A stretch of DNA of 64,000 nucleotides from Clostridium sp. BSD9I1 (GTDB lineage Bacteria > Bacillota > Clostridia > Clostridiales > Clostridiaceae): assembly GCF_900185645.1 (NCBI RefSeq), contig NZ_FYAM01000023.1, positions 1,054,001-1,118,000 of the forward strand. Direction: 5' to 3'. Under the pieces are notes generated by a model. It was not told the origin of the DNA and made no database searches. It saw only the letters and a list, made by a program, of their open reading frames with translations. Below are positions 15,972 to 25,221 of this stretch, piece by piece. How positions within the stretch are numbered: position 1 is the first letter of the stretch; each line of letters opens with the position of its first letter. The position numbers were made by a program, and so were the translations under genes.

Positions 15972-16958
15972 ATGAATTTAATAGAAAAGGCAAATGCACT
16001 CCCTCATCATCCTGGTGTGTATATTATGAAAGATTCCTCTGATATAATAATATATGTAGGAAAATCTAAAAACCTAAAAAATAGGGTGAAACAATATTTT
16101 TATAATGGTAAAAAACCTTCTAACAAGGTTGAAAAATTAGTTAAGAACATAAGAGATTTTGAATTCATATTATGTGATACTGAATTTGAAGCGCTGCTTT
16201 TAGAAAATAAATTAATAAAAAAGTATAAGCCTCATTATAATAGGCTGCTTAAAAATTATGAAAAATATGGCTATATAAAAATTACTAGAGAAAAATTCCC
16301 CAAATTAGACGTATGTCTTAACATAGAGGATGATTCTCTTTACTTTGGTCCATATACAAATTATTATACTGCTTTAGATGCAGTTAATGCTATAAATGAT
16401 AATATTCTAATACGTTCCTGCAAAGATAAAACATTTACTAAATCTTTTGAAGGGTGTTTGAATTTCCATTTAGGCAAATGCTTGGCTCCTTGTAGAAAAT
16501 ATATATCTAAAGATATATATGAAAAAGAACTATTTAAAGCTATAAACTTTTTATATAGTAAAGATGAATCTATCTTAAAAAGCATAGAAAAAAACATGGA
16601 GGAGGCATCCTTAGATTTAGATTTTGATAAGGCCATAAAATTTAGAGATAACTTAAAAGTATTAAATGTTATTTTAAGAGAAACTTCTTTCATTATAAAC
16701 ACTTTAAAGCATCAAAGAAAGGTACTTATTGAGGAGCTTGCAAATGGATACAAGCTATTCTTTATAATAGGTTATAAGGTGATACATAAAGAAATTGTAA
16801 GTTTAGAATTCGATATAATTAAGTACTATATAGAAAACAAATGGAGAACTCTATCTTGTGATGACTTGGATATTAAGGACTATATTCTTAAGGAAGAATT
16901 AGATGAAGCAGAAATAGTTCACTGTTACTTAAATAGAGAAGATAAGGTTGTATTTTAG
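15972..16958 (+). CDS. UvrC N-terminal homologue (GIY-YIG nuclease plus UVR domain), Cho-like
   Basis: 328 residues. Residues 13-90 are a GIY-YIG nuclease (HHPGVYIMKDSSDIIIYVGKSKNLKNRVKQYF, then a Glu in LLLENKLIKKYKP). A UVR helical pair follows (IEKNMEEASLDLDFDKAIKFRDNLKVL, about 205-235). Full UvrC is about 600 residues with a C-terminal RNase H-like endonuclease and HhH domain; both are missing, and the protein ends cleanly before a terminator. That is the layout of E. coli Cho, which makes the 3' incision in UvrA/B repair. A true uvrC probably exists elsewhere. Intact rather than broken: no frameshift is visible. Confidence 0.85.
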   Translation: MNLIEKANALPHHPGVYIMKDSSDIIIYVGKSKNLKNRVKQYFYNGKKPSNKVEKLVKNIRDFEFILCDTEFEALLLENKLIKKYKPHYNRLLKNYEKYGYIKITREKFPKLDVCLNIEDDSLYFGPYTNYYTALDAVNAINDNILIRSCKDKTFTKSFEGCLNFHLGKCLAPCRKYISKDIYEKELFKAINFLYSKDESILKSIEKNMEEASLDLDFDKAIKFRDNLKVLNVILRETSFIINTLKHQRKVLIEELANGYKLFFIIGYKVIHKEIVSLEFDIIKYYIENKWRTLSCDDLDIKDYILKEELDEAEIVHCYLNREDKVVF

Positions 16959-16974
16959 TTTTAATGATCCATTT

Positions 16975-17012
16975 AAAAAGTATGCTAATTTAGTAATTTT
17001 AGCATACTTTTT
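16975..17012 (+). terminator. terminator after the UvrC-like gene
   Basis: AAAAAGTATGCTAA pairs with TTAGCATACTTTTTT around a short loop and ends in a T run. The A run on the other side makes it potentially bidirectional for the Nudix gene. Confidence 0.85.
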
Positions 17013-17061
17013 TACATACTATTACCGCTTTAAGCTTAGTCATTTTTTCTATTTTTTAAGT

Positions 17062-17628
17062 TCATGGCTTATATAACGCTTGAGTTTTAGATATTATTTT
17101 GTTGTATATTTTCTTCATATGAGGTTCATTTGAGTATGTATCTATTTCTTCTATAGGTATCCATTTAACGCCGCTATTTTCATCAGGTTTAATAACAAGA
17201 GGTTCGTTCTCATCAGCCTCAACTAAATAAGCAATTGATATATGTAAATGTGGTGATACATACTTTCCCCTTTTTATATGTCCTGGTACATGTATAATAT
17301 CCAATGATACAATATCCTCGCTAACAGGACAAATTTTTTTTACTCCTGCCTCTTCCTTAAGCTCTTTAATTGCAACAAGCAATAAATCTTCCTCTCCGTC
17401 TGTGTGTCCTCCTGTCCATGACCAAGAATTAAATATATTATGATGTATCATTAAGGTTTTATCTCTATTTTTATTTACTACAAATGCAGAGCTTGTCATA
17501 TGTACTAACTCATTGTGTCTTGTTAAAACATCATCAAACATCCCTATACATTTTATAGTTATTTCTTTGTCCTTTTCTTCTTGAGCAGTGATAGGAACAT
17601 ATTTTTTTATTGATTCAATCCAATTCAC
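17062..17628 (-). CDS. Nudix hydrolase
   Basis: 188 residues with the Nudix box GGHTDGEEDLLLVAIKELKEEAGV (about 75-98), in which Lys replaces the usual Arg of REUXEE. The family hydrolyses nucleoside diphosphates linked to another moiety. The YVSPHLHISIAYLVEAD segment suggests the phosphatase-like group that often acts on small nucleotides, but the substrate cannot be read. The start is GTG at 17628. Single gene. Confidence 0.86.
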   Translation of the reverse strand: MNWIESIKKYVPITAQEEKDKEITIKCIGMFDDVLTRHNELVHMTSSAFVVNKNRDKTLMIHHNIFNSWSWTGGHTDGEEDLLLVAIKELKEEAGVKKICPVSEDIVSLDIIHVPGHIKRGKYVSPHLHISIAYLVEADENEPLVIKPDENSGVKWIPIEEIDTYSNEPHMKKIYNKIISKTQALYKP

Positions 17629-17787
17629 TTTAATGTATGCCTCACTTTCTTTAATAAAATATTGTTGTAGTTTTATTTCCTACTTACTATTATACTTTAC
17701 TTTTAAATTTATTATATAATTCTTTATAATCTATGGAATATAGATTTATTTTTTATTCTTTCAAGTGAATATTATATTAATAAACAA

Positions 17788-17822
17788 AAAAATTAGCGGT
17801 AGCACTAATTGTACTACCGTTT
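17788..17822 (-). terminator. terminator of the MBL-fold gene
   Basis: On the minus strand CGGTAG pairs with CTACCG around a partly paired interior, followed by a run of seven T residues. Confidence 0.7.
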
Positions 17823-17829
17823 TACTTTT

Positions 17830-18693
17830 TTACTTATTATTAATTATTGATTTTATCATAGCTCGGTTATTTATCTCAAAAGCACGCTCTGGCTGAAGAG
17901 ATCTACCCTCTTCATCCTGAAAATTCTTTTTAAACTCTTCAAAAATTGTATCTTCATCGAATCCTTCTTGAAATAATTCAAGCACAAAATTTTTGGCCCT
18001 ATTTGCAGCTTCCATGCACTTTTCCCAATATGTAGGAACTTCATCTTCACTTACAAATCCCAAATGAGGAGATACAATATACTTTGCATTTGCTTCCTGG
18101 CATTTTTTAATAGAGTCTATTGTTTGGTCATAGCTGATTATAAATGAAGGGTAATTTTTTCCTGACTTACCCATAACCCCAGATGTTTCACTTGGAAAGA
18201 TAACCTCATTATTAACTAAAAATGATAATGAACATTTAGTATGTCCAGGGGTTTCTAGTACAGTAATGATTGCACCGCCTAAATCCAGAAAATCACCTTC
18301 TGAGATCTTTTCGTCTACTTTCATTAAATTATCGTCATAATTTAACAATTGACCTTCTCCATAAAGTACAGCCGCTCCATTGCCAAGTTCTCTAATGGTT
18401 TTTAAAGCACTTTCCTTAGTTAAAACATTTTTTGCGTATTCTGCTGCCATAACTTTAACATCAGGCCATGCCCCTCTTAAGTAAGGAACAGATCCAATAT
18501 GATCGTAATGAGAATGACTGAGAAGTATATAATCTAATTTTCTTCCATTATCAAGCACCTGCTGAATATTTTTAATAAGATTAGAGGCACAATAGGCCAT
18601 TCCACAATCAATTAATGCTGTTTTATCTTCTCCAATTATCAAAAATGCGGTACTGCTACCTTCTCCACCTGTTACATTTATTATGTTGTCCAT
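17830..18693 (-). CDS. MBL-fold metallo-hydrolase
   Basis: 287 residues. The metal motif HSHYDH covers His60, His62, Asp64 and His65. A later His lies in LETPGHTKCSLSFLV and another in YIVSPHLGFV. This is the generic glyoxalase-II-like layout with no lactamase signal peptide, so it is a cytosolic hydrolase. The C-terminal 70 residues are helical (QPERAFEINNRAMIKSI). Substrate unknown. The ribosome site is GGAGGGTGG. Confidence 0.87.
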   Translation of the reverse strand: MDNIINVTGGEGSSTAFLIIGEDKTALIDCGMAYCASNLIKNIQQVLDNGRKLDYILLSHSHYDHIGSVPYLRGAWPDVKVMAAEYAKNVLTKESALKTIRELGNGAAVLYGEGQLLNYDDNLMKVDEKISEGDFLDLGGAIITVLETPGHTKCSLSFLVNNEVIFPSETSGVMGKSGKNYPSFIISYDQTIDSIKKCQEANAKYIVSPHLGFVSEDEVPTYWEKCMEAANRAKNFVLELFQEGFDEDTIFEEFKKNFQDEEGRSLQPERAFEINNRAMIKSIINNK

Positions 18694-18835
18694 TAACTAA
18701 CCACCCTCCAAAAAATATCTTACTATAATATAATTTAAAAATTAATTTCTAAATGATATAACTATATTATCATCTTCTGTAACAATATTCAAAACTGCTG
18801 ATTTAATATATTTCAAAGATACATATTAAAAATAA

Positions 18836-18858
18836 AACTAGAGTAAAATACCCTAGTT
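18836..18858 (-). terminator. terminator of the 74-residue protein gene
   Basis: On the minus strand AACTAGGGT and ACTCTAGTT form a hairpin (one mismatch), followed by TTATTTTT. Confidence 0.65.
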
Positions 18859-18882
18859 AATAAACAATTAAATAATTCAGAT

Positions 18883-19107
18883 TCATTCCCAAGTCATTAT
18901 ATTATCAATACCATTCAATTCTTCAACTGCCCATTCCACGGCATCTCTGCTGCTTATAAATTCCTGATTTGTACTGCTTACATAAGAATAACCCTCTTTG
19001 TCGTCCACGGTTTGAATAAATAACTCCTTTTCTCCATCATTGAAACTTATTTCACCCTTTGCCTCCAGTGTATCTATTAATTTGTCAATTATTATTTTTC
19101 CATCCAT
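18883..19107 (-). CDS. small hypothetical protein
   Basis: 74 residues, acidic (EGYSYVSSTNQEFISSRDAVEWAVEELNGIDNIMTWE), with no signal or membrane helix. It has an alternating beta/alpha feel, but I recognise no family. A GGAGAG site precedes the ATG and its own terminator follows, which supports it as a real single gene. Confidence 0.65.
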   Translation of the reverse strand: MDGKIIIDKLIDTLEAKGEISFNDGEKELFIQTVDDKEGYSYVSSTNQEFISSRDAVEWAVEELNGIDNIMTWE

Positions 19108-19221
19108 ATGATAACCACTCTCCTATTTTATTTATAGAATTATGATTTATCAAATGACATTATTTTATAACATATTTTGAAAATATAATACGAATCCTTG
19201 CAAGTGATGATTACAAAAATA

Positions 19222-19246
19222 CAAGTGGAGCTTAAAATTCCACTTG
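19222..19246 (-). terminator. terminator overlapping the stop of the MATE gene
   Basis: CAAGTGGA (19222-19229) and TCCACTTG (19239-19246) are exact inverted repeats with the TAA stop in the loop. A T-rich stretch follows on the minus strand. Confidence 0.65.
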
Positions 19247-20623
19247 CTTCTGTAGTATTCGTTCTTTTTCTTTTATAGTTTTATTTTGCTTTGAAAGTAT
19301 ATACAGGAAATAAGAAGTGAGTACCACTCCCTTTAGTACACTGCTTATGCTTATACTCCACCACACTCCATTAAGTCCTAACATATTTGGCTTCGAAAGC
19401 CATATTGCGCCAGGTATTCTAAGAGCTGTAAATACTATTCCCACTACAGCTGGCGGAATGGTTCTTCCTAATCCATTGAATGCCCCAGCTGTAGTTATTT
19501 CATAACACATTAGAAGCTGAGAAAATCCTAAAATCCTTAAATAATCTGCTCCATATGGAATAACATCTGCTTCAGGTATGAATACTGCAAATAGTGCCCT
19601 TCCCCCTAGTATTAAAAGTAATGAAGTAGCTATACCTACAGTACTTATTCCAATCATAGCTGTAGTATATCCCTTGTTTATTCTATCCCATTTCTTTGCT
19701 CCAAAATTTTGCCCTATAAAAGCACCCATGGCTGTTGCAAATCCCTCTGCAGTCATCCAAGACAATGCTTCGATTTGAGAACCCACCTTTTGCACTGCAA
19801 TTGCAGTGTCCCCAAAGGAAGCTACTATTCTTGCAATGAACATAGCAAATACGGTAAACAGAACATTTTGTAATGCTATAGGTAGCCCAAAATGGAATAT
19901 CTTTTTCAAAAATTTCAAATCAAGTTTATCAAAAATGTGTACCTCATTAAATAAGTCTGTTTTCTTAAATATATTATATAAAAATATGATTGTTACTACA
20001 AATTGTCCCATCACTGTACCTATAGCTGCCCCTACTACTCCAAGGGCTGGAAAAGGCCCTATACCAAATATTATAAATGGGTCTACAACTATATTTATTA
20101 AAAGTCCTACAGTATTTATTTTAAAAGGAGTTTTACTATCTCCATATCCATTAAATATTCCTGTAAATACAGGATTTATAAAATAAAAGCTCATACCTAA
20201 AGAAATAACTGTAAGATAGGTTTCTGCCATATGGATTATGTTTTTATCTCCTAAATTAAAAAATCCTATAAGCTGCTTTCTAAATATTATAAGTACTAAG
20301 GCGTATATGATTCCTAAAATTATATCAAGCTGCAGTGTATTTTGTACATATTTCTTTGCATCTTGTATCTTTTTTCTTCCCATGGATTGAGATACACCAA
20401 TTTCTGCCCCAGCTCTAGGTACAAATATTATACCTGTTGCTAGCCATGTAAAAAATCCTGCTGTTCCAACTGCTGCTACAGAGCTGCTGCTGAGTCTTCC
20501 TAAATATAACATATTAATAAGATTACAAGACATTTGAATAAATGACGTACCCATAATTGGCAATGATAGCTTCATAAGTATATTTAAAATATTGCCTTCT
20601 GTTAAATTCAATTTATTCTCCAT
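19232..20623 (-). CDS. MATE family multidrug/sodium efflux transporter
   Basis: 463 residues and 12 predicted membrane helices in two homologous halves (LPIMGTSFIQMSCNLINMLYLGRL in the first, FGLPIALQNVLFTVFAMFIARIVASFGDTAIAVQKVGSQIEALSWM in the second). This is typical of the NorM/DinF group that exports drugs using Na+ or H+. I placed the start at 20623, behind GAGAGGT; an in-frame ATG at 20662 has no site. No regulator is adjacent. Substrate unknown. Confidence 0.9.
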   Translation of the reverse strand: MENKLNLTEGNILNILMKLSLPIMGTSFIQMSCNLINMLYLGRLSSSSVAAVGTAGFFTWLATGIIFVPRAGAEIGVSQSMGRKKIQDAKKYVQNTLQLDIILGIIYALVLIIFRKQLIGFFNLGDKNIIHMAETYLTVISLGMSFYFINPVFTGIFNGYGDSKTPFKINTVGLLINIVVDPFIIFGIGPFPALGVVGAAIGTVMGQFVVTIIFLYNIFKKTDLFNEVHIFDKLDLKFLKKIFHFGLPIALQNVLFTVFAMFIARIVASFGDTAIAVQKVGSQIEALSWMTAEGFATAMGAFIGQNFGAKKWDRINKGYTTAMIGISTVGIATSLLLILGGRALFAVFIPEADVIPYGADYLRILGFSQLLMCYEITTAGAFNGLGRTIPPAVVGIVFTALRIPGAIWLSKPNMLGLNGVWWSISISSVLKGVVLTSYFLYILSKQNKTIKEKERILQKQVEF

Positions 20624-20794
20624 AACATTACCTCTCGATTCCCGAAAATTAAGCCTGTACAATTATATCACTTATAAATACAATATAGAAGATGTGTTCT
20701 AAGTTATTTTAATAAAACTTTAATGACTTTATTCCTTGCAACTATGTATAATTATATAAGATATCCTTTATAATATTTTTAGAGGTGATTATAA

Positions 20795-21718
20795 ATGCTT
20801 GATGTATGTTTATTAGGCTGCGGCGGCAGTATGCCTACCCCTTATAGATATCTTTCTTCATTACTCTTATCTTATAAAGGTCATAAAGTACTTATAGATT
20901 GTGGCGAAGGCGCCCAAGTTTCTATGAAGCTTTTAGGATGGGGATTTAAAGATATAGATGTTATATGTTTAACTCATTTCCATGCAGATCATGTTATAGG
21001 GCTTCCTGGACTGCTGCTTACCATTGGAAATTCAGGTAGAGAAACTCCTTTGACTATAATTGGCCCTGAAGGTTTATCTAAAGTCATAGATGGTCTTACT
21101 GTAGTATCTCCTTATTTACCATATTCTCTTGACCTTGTAGAACTTCCCTTTGATGAAAGTTGTTATGAAGATAAGCTATTTGAATTAGGAGATTTAGATA
21201 TTTATGCTCTTCCCCTTCAGCATACTTCTCCATGTTTAGGGTACAGCATAACTGTAAATAGAAAGAATAAATTTAATAAAGAAAAAGCCACCCAATATAA
21301 TGTTCCACTGAAGCTTTGGAATACTTTACAAAGAGGAGAAGATATAAAATTTGAAGGGAAAATATATACACCAGATATGGTACTTGGTGAAAGTAGAAAG
21401 GGCATAAAGATTAGTTATTTAACGGATAGTCGTCCTATACCTTCTATTATACCCTTTGTAAAAAATTCAGATTTATTTATATGTGAGGGGATGTATGGTG
21501 AAGATGATAAACTTTCAAAGGCAGAGGAAAACAACCATATGCTTTTTTCAGAAGCAGCTGCCTTATCCAAAGATGCAGAAGTAAAAGAGCTTTGGCTTAC
21601 CCACTTTAGCCCATCACTTATGGAGCCCGAAAGCTTTTTAAATAATGCTAAAAATATATTTGAAAACACCTCTATTGGAGAAGATAGAAAGACCGTAACA
21701 TTAAAATTTGAAGATTAG
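20795..21718 (+). CDS. rnz: ribonuclease Z (tRNA 3' processing)
   Basis: 307 residues of the beta-lactamase-fold tRNase Z family, which cuts the 3' trailer from tRNA precursors. The zinc motif THFHADH includes His61, His63, Asp65 and His66; later ligands are in LQHTSPCLGY, YLTDSR and LWLTHFSPS. The family N-terminus MLDVCLLGCGGSMP is present. Its stop ends at 21718, and the convergent methyltransferase stop begins at 21719, so the genes abut with no spacer. Confidence 0.95.
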   Translation: MLDVCLLGCGGSMPTPYRYLSSLLLSYKGHKVLIDCGEGAQVSMKLLGWGFKDIDVICLTHFHADHVIGLPGLLLTIGNSGRETPLTIIGPEGLSKVIDGLTVVSPYLPYSLDLVELPFDESCYEDKLFELGDLDIYALPLQHTSPCLGYSITVNRKNKFNKEKATQYNVPLKLWNTLQRGEDIKFEGKIYTPDMVLGESRKGIKISYLTDSRPIPSIIPFVKNSDLFICEGMYGEDDKLSKAEENNHMLFSEAAALSKDAEVKELWLTHFSPSLMEPESFLNNAKNIFENTSIGEDRKTVTLKFED

Positions 21719-22672
21719 CTATTTCTTTTTTAATTTGCATACAAAAAAGCCTTCCATCTCTTCATTTGGTATTACCCTAAGTGCCCTCTTAATATTATCA
21801 TTATATTTTTTATCCTTATATACATTTAACCCTTGTATGGAATTTTTTACATTTATGCTTAGATTCATAACTCTTAAACTTGGATATTTATTTAGAGCAT
21901 AATCAACTACTTCTTCATTCTCCTCTGGGGAAATGGTACAGGTGGAATAAATAAGTATCCCTCCCTTTTTTAATGCCTTAATTCCACTTTCTAAAAGCTT
22001 TTTTTGAAGCTTTGAATTTTCACGTATAAATTTAGTACTCCATCCTTTATAGCTTTCACGTCTTTTAAGCTCAATTGTCCCCTCTCCTGAACAAGGTGCA
22101 TCTAAAAGAACTCTATCAAATTTTTCTTGAAATGTATCTCCGAGTACTTTACCATCCATACCTATTACTTCTATACAGCTTGCTCCTTGCTTTTGCACAT
22201 TATATTTAAGTCTTTCTCGTCTTATAATGTTTATTTCATTTGCTGTAATTTCTCCTTGATTATCTATAATTGATGCAATTTCAGTAGTTTTACCACCTGG
22301 AGCTGCACACATATCTAATATAGTTTGTCCCTTTTCTAAGTCCAAAAACATTGGCGGAAGCATACTTGAAAGATTTTGAATATATATACTTCCCTCCTTG
22401 TAGCAATTAAGTTTTGTAATTTGAGACTCTCGTGCTTTATTTAATATAAAAGCTTCTTTTAAAAAACTACTATTTGAAAAACCTATGCCATTACTCCGAA
22501 GCTCTCTTTGAACATCGTTGATAGTTGTTTTTAACTTATTTACCCTTAAGGTAGTTTTTCGCCCATCTATAAAACTTTTTAATATGGAATCTACCGTAAC
22601 AGGAGAATAAATATTATAGAGAGTTTCTAAAAACTCTTTCGGAAGTTTATAAGCAGCATTTTTTATTTCCAT
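21719..22672 (-). CDS. RsmB/NSUN-family rRNA (cytosine-5)-methyltransferase
   Basis: 317 residues with the m5C SAM-methyltransferase fold: the SAM loop ILDMCAAPGGKTTEIAS, the first catalytic Cys in LLDAPCSGEGT and the second in YSTCTISPEENEEVV. It would modify 16S rRNA (RsmF-like) with the short N-terminus usual in Firmicutes. Start chosen at 22672, after GGAGGTGG; the upstream in-frame ATG at 22687 overlaps the ribosome site. It ends exactly against the RNase Z gene. Confidence 0.88.
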   Translation of the reverse strand: MEIKNAAYKLPKEFLETLYNIYSPVTVDSILKSFIDGRKTTLRVNKLKTTINDVQRELRSNGIGFSNSSFLKEAFILNKARESQITKLNCYKEGSIYIQNLSSMLPPMFLDLEKGQTILDMCAAPGGKTTEIASIIDNQGEITANEINIIRRERLKYNVQKQGASCIEVIGMDGKVLGDTFQEKFDRVLLDAPCSGEGTIELKRRESYKGWSTKFIRENSKLQKKLLESGIKALKKGGILIYSTCTISPEENEEVVDYALNKYPSLRVMNLSINVKNSIQGLNVYKDKKYNDNIKRALRVIPNEEMEGFFVCKLKKK

Positions 22673-22852
22673 GTAAACCACCTCCATATTTTGTGGTGTG
22701 TAATATTACATTTTATTAATGTGCTTTATTTTTTATACATAAAAGCTTGCATGTATCAAAACACCTTTTTAACATTCTATTTAAATGGTATAATTAGGTT
22801 AAAACTACTTTAACTTAGTTGTAAAGTCAATATTTATCATTTGGGGCAAACA

Positions 22853-23107
22853 ATGAAGCCTGTATTTATAGTAAGCCCCTCTTCTGATAAAGGCTATGCC
22901 AAAAAATTAATTCCTGTTATATCTAAAGCATATATTTATGAAAATATAAATTATATTATTGAGCCCACCGAATATCCTATACATGCTACTGAAATTGCAA
23001 CAAGCACTGTTTAAAAGAATATGAAGATAAATATAGATGATGAAATATTTAAAAATATCAATATAAACTTTGAAGTATCTACAAAAAATAAACTTCGTAT
23101 TTATTAA
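22853..23107 (+). pseudogene. remnant of a diacylglycerol/lipid kinase gene (YegS/DgkB type)
   Basis: One reading frame begins MKPVFIVSPSSDKGYAKKLIPVI ... IEPTEYPIHATEIA, the start of the lipid-kinase (YegS) family, where FIVNPxSGKG and TEYPGHATEIA are usual. A TAA at 23012 stops it. The same frame then continues with MKINIDDEIFKNININFEV ... KLRIY to 23107, which looks like the C-terminal tail of the same family. The 200 or so middle residues, including the catalytic core, are gone. So an internal deletion plus a nonsense codon has reduced the gene to a scar. The 'SPSSDKG' change also damages the nucleotide motif. Confidence 0.7.
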
Positions 23108-23126
23108 TTCATAAGAGGTGTAGAAT

Positions 23127-24182
23127 ATGAATACTAATGAGTCTTATGAAAATTTAAAGCATGACTATGAAACTTATCAAAATCTTGCCGAAAACGTTAT
23201 ACAAAACTTAAGCAGTAAAAATATATTGCTAGAAAAAAAGCTAGATTGCTTAGTTAATATGGTGGAAATTAGTAAATACATTAATTCTAATATATACAAC
23301 AAAAATTTAATACAAATGATTAATGACATGATGATAGGAATACTTGGAGTAGCTTATTCCACAATTCTTACTAAAGAAAATAATGAGTTTATCATTAGAT
23401 CTACTAATATGAATACAAATCAGTTACCGGAAAAATTATTATTTTATCCTCAATTATCAAAGGAGAAATTTTTTCTTTTAAATTGTAAGTGGCCCTTATC
23501 ATATAAAAATTATGAAAGTAAAATTATTCGTTCCATTGTTGGAATTCCAATTTTCTTTAATAATAATTTTATAGGATACATTATAGTTGGGCACACATAT
23601 CGTGACTTTTTTACAGGAGAACTTATATCTTTCATTACGTCTATCGCAAATCAAATTGGAATTGCTTTAGAAAACGCTTCCTTATATAACAAGCTTTTAG
23701 AATCCTCAAATAAAGATCCATTGCTTAATATTTATAATAGAAAATACTTTTTTGATACTTTAAATGAAAAGCTAAAGAAATCTCAGGATCCCTTTGCTAC
23801 CGTAATAATTGACATAGATAATTTTAAAAAAGTAAACGATACCCATGGTCACTCTTTTGGAGATGAAGTATTAATTAAAACTTCTAACTTATTAAAAAAG
23901 TCTTTAAAAGGCAATATTTTAGCACGCTACGGTGGAGAAGAATTTATAGCTTGTGTTCATAAAGAAGACATATCAAATATATATAATCAAATAGAAGATA
24001 TTCGTAATCAGATTACTGAAAATGTAATCAAGCTAAATAGTAAATTAATAAAAATTACTTGTAGTTTTGGAATTAGTTATTATCCTAACGACGGACAAAC
24101 TGTCAGAGATCTTCTAGACAAAGCCGATGATAGATTATACTTAGCTAAAAATACAGGAAAAAATAAAGTTATAGATGCATAA
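23127..24182 (+). CDS. diguanylate cyclase with GAF-like sensor domain
   Basis: 351 residues. A coiled-coil start (1-45) leads to a GAF-like domain (about 50-185, ending SFITSIANQIGIALENASLYNKL). A GGDEF domain with an intact active site GGEEF (269-273) and the metal Asp in IIDIDNFKKVND follows. It should make c-di-GMP. The product-inhibition site RxxD is absent (LKGN in its place), so feedback control is unlikely. No membrane helix: a cytosolic sensor. It follows the kinase remnant by 20 nt and precedes DUF523. Confidence 0.9.
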   Translation: MNTNESYENLKHDYETYQNLAENVIQNLSSKNILLEKKLDCLVNMVEISKYINSNIYNKNLIQMINDMMIGILGVAYSTILTKENNEFIIRSTNMNTNQLPEKLLFYPQLSKEKFFLLNCKWPLSYKNYESKIIRSIVGIPIFFNNNFIGYIIVGHTYRDFFTGELISFITSIANQIGIALENASLYNKLLESSNKDPLLNIYNRKYFFDTLNEKLKKSQDPFATVIIDIDNFKKVNDTHGHSFGDEVLIKTSNLLKKSLKGNILARYGGEEFIACVHKEDISNIYNQIEDIRNQITENVIKLNSKLIKITCSFGISYYPNDGQTVRDLLDKADDRLYLAKNTGKNKVIDA

Positions 24183-24241
24183 CATCATTTTAGTATCTAG
24201 TTAATGATTCTATACAAAATTATAAAAGGAGATGTTACAAA

Positions 24242-24691
24242 ATGTATTTAGTAAGTTCATGTTTAGCTGGAGTTAATTGCAGATATGATGGGTATAACAA
24301 TGAAAATAAAGATATATTAAACTTAGTTAAAGAAGGTAAAGCTATAGCAGTATGTCCAGAACAGTTAGCAGGATTATCTACTCCAAGAGTGCCTTGTGAA
24401 ATTGTTGTAGGCAAAAATGGTAATAAAAAAATAGTTAATAAAGATGGAGAAGATTTAACTAAAGAATTTATGACTGGTGCAGAAAAGACTTTAGCAGTTG
24501 CAAAAGCTATAGGTATTAAAAAGGCAATATTAAAATCTAAAAGTCCTTCCTGTGGCTGTGGTTCTATATATGATGGTACATTTTCAGGCAAATTAATAAA
24601 AGGAAATGGTTTTACCACAGAGCTTTTAATTAAAAGCGGATTTGAAGTGTATACAGAAAATGATTTAGAAGCTGGACTATTTGAGAAGTGA
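24242..24691 (+). CDS. DUF523 family protein (YbbK-like)
   Basis: 149 residues with the DUF523 landmarks: SCLAGVNCRYDG near the start, VCPEQLAGLSTPRVPCEI, and the C-rich KSKSPSCGCGSIYDGTFSG. The conserved cysteines suggest a metal or redox role, but function is unknown. An AAAGGAG site precedes ATG. Likely its own unit. Confidence 0.88.
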   Translation: MYLVSSCLAGVNCRYDGYNNENKDILNLVKEGKAIAVCPEQLAGLSTPRVPCEIVVGKNGNKKIVNKDGEDLTKEFMTGAEKTLAVAKAIGIKKAILKSKSPSCGCGSIYDGTFSGKLIKGNGFTTELLIKSGFEVYTENDLEAGLFEK

Positions 24692-24737
24692 TAACTGCAT
24701 TACATAACCTTATTGACAATTAAAGGATATTGCCACG

Positions 24738-25200
24738 TTTTTAATATTGAACCTATTGCATGGGATTTGTATAATTAATGAAACATCTCAGCACACTGAG
24801 ATGCGCTAATTTATAACGAAATCATAGATTTCTATAAATTATGCAACCGTTCGCTACGCAAAAAAACTCTAATATTTCTTCCTTTTAAGGCGCCTAAGCC
24901 TTCTAAACTGGCCTACAGCTCAAACAGTAGAAGACTCTATACGGCGCCTTAAAATCAGAAATCTTTTATTGCACTACCTCATCTTTAACTTGTAAGTTTT
25001 TTGTTTATTTAGTGTAAGTTCTTGTAACATTAAGGACTGCCGTCCTAAAAGATTTTTATGCGCTAATTTCTAAAATATCTTAGAAATTCAGTTATTAGAA
25101 ATTCATTTAGCTGAATTTCTTCCTACAGTAGTTCACATGAAGAACTTTTTAATACTCTGGGAGTATAGAATTTTCATCGTAGAAGACATTGAATAAGCTT
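24738..25200. repeat. structured palindromic repeat, copy B, plus further hairpins
   Basis: A 530-bp gene-free stretch. The left part matches copy A: TTTTTAATATTGAACC end, catctcag/ctgagatg hairpin, the attataacgaaatca hairpin, the CGTTCGCTACG core, and a stem of TTTTAAGGCGCC (24883-24894) against GGCGCCTTAAAA (24943-24954). From 24962 on follow small hairpins such as GGAC/GTCC, TTTCTAA/TTAGAAA, and AGAAATTC/GAATTTCT. No clear right end is seen, so this copy may be compound. Confidence 0.7.
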
Positions 25201-25221
25201 TAAAACGGCTTTATTTATAAA

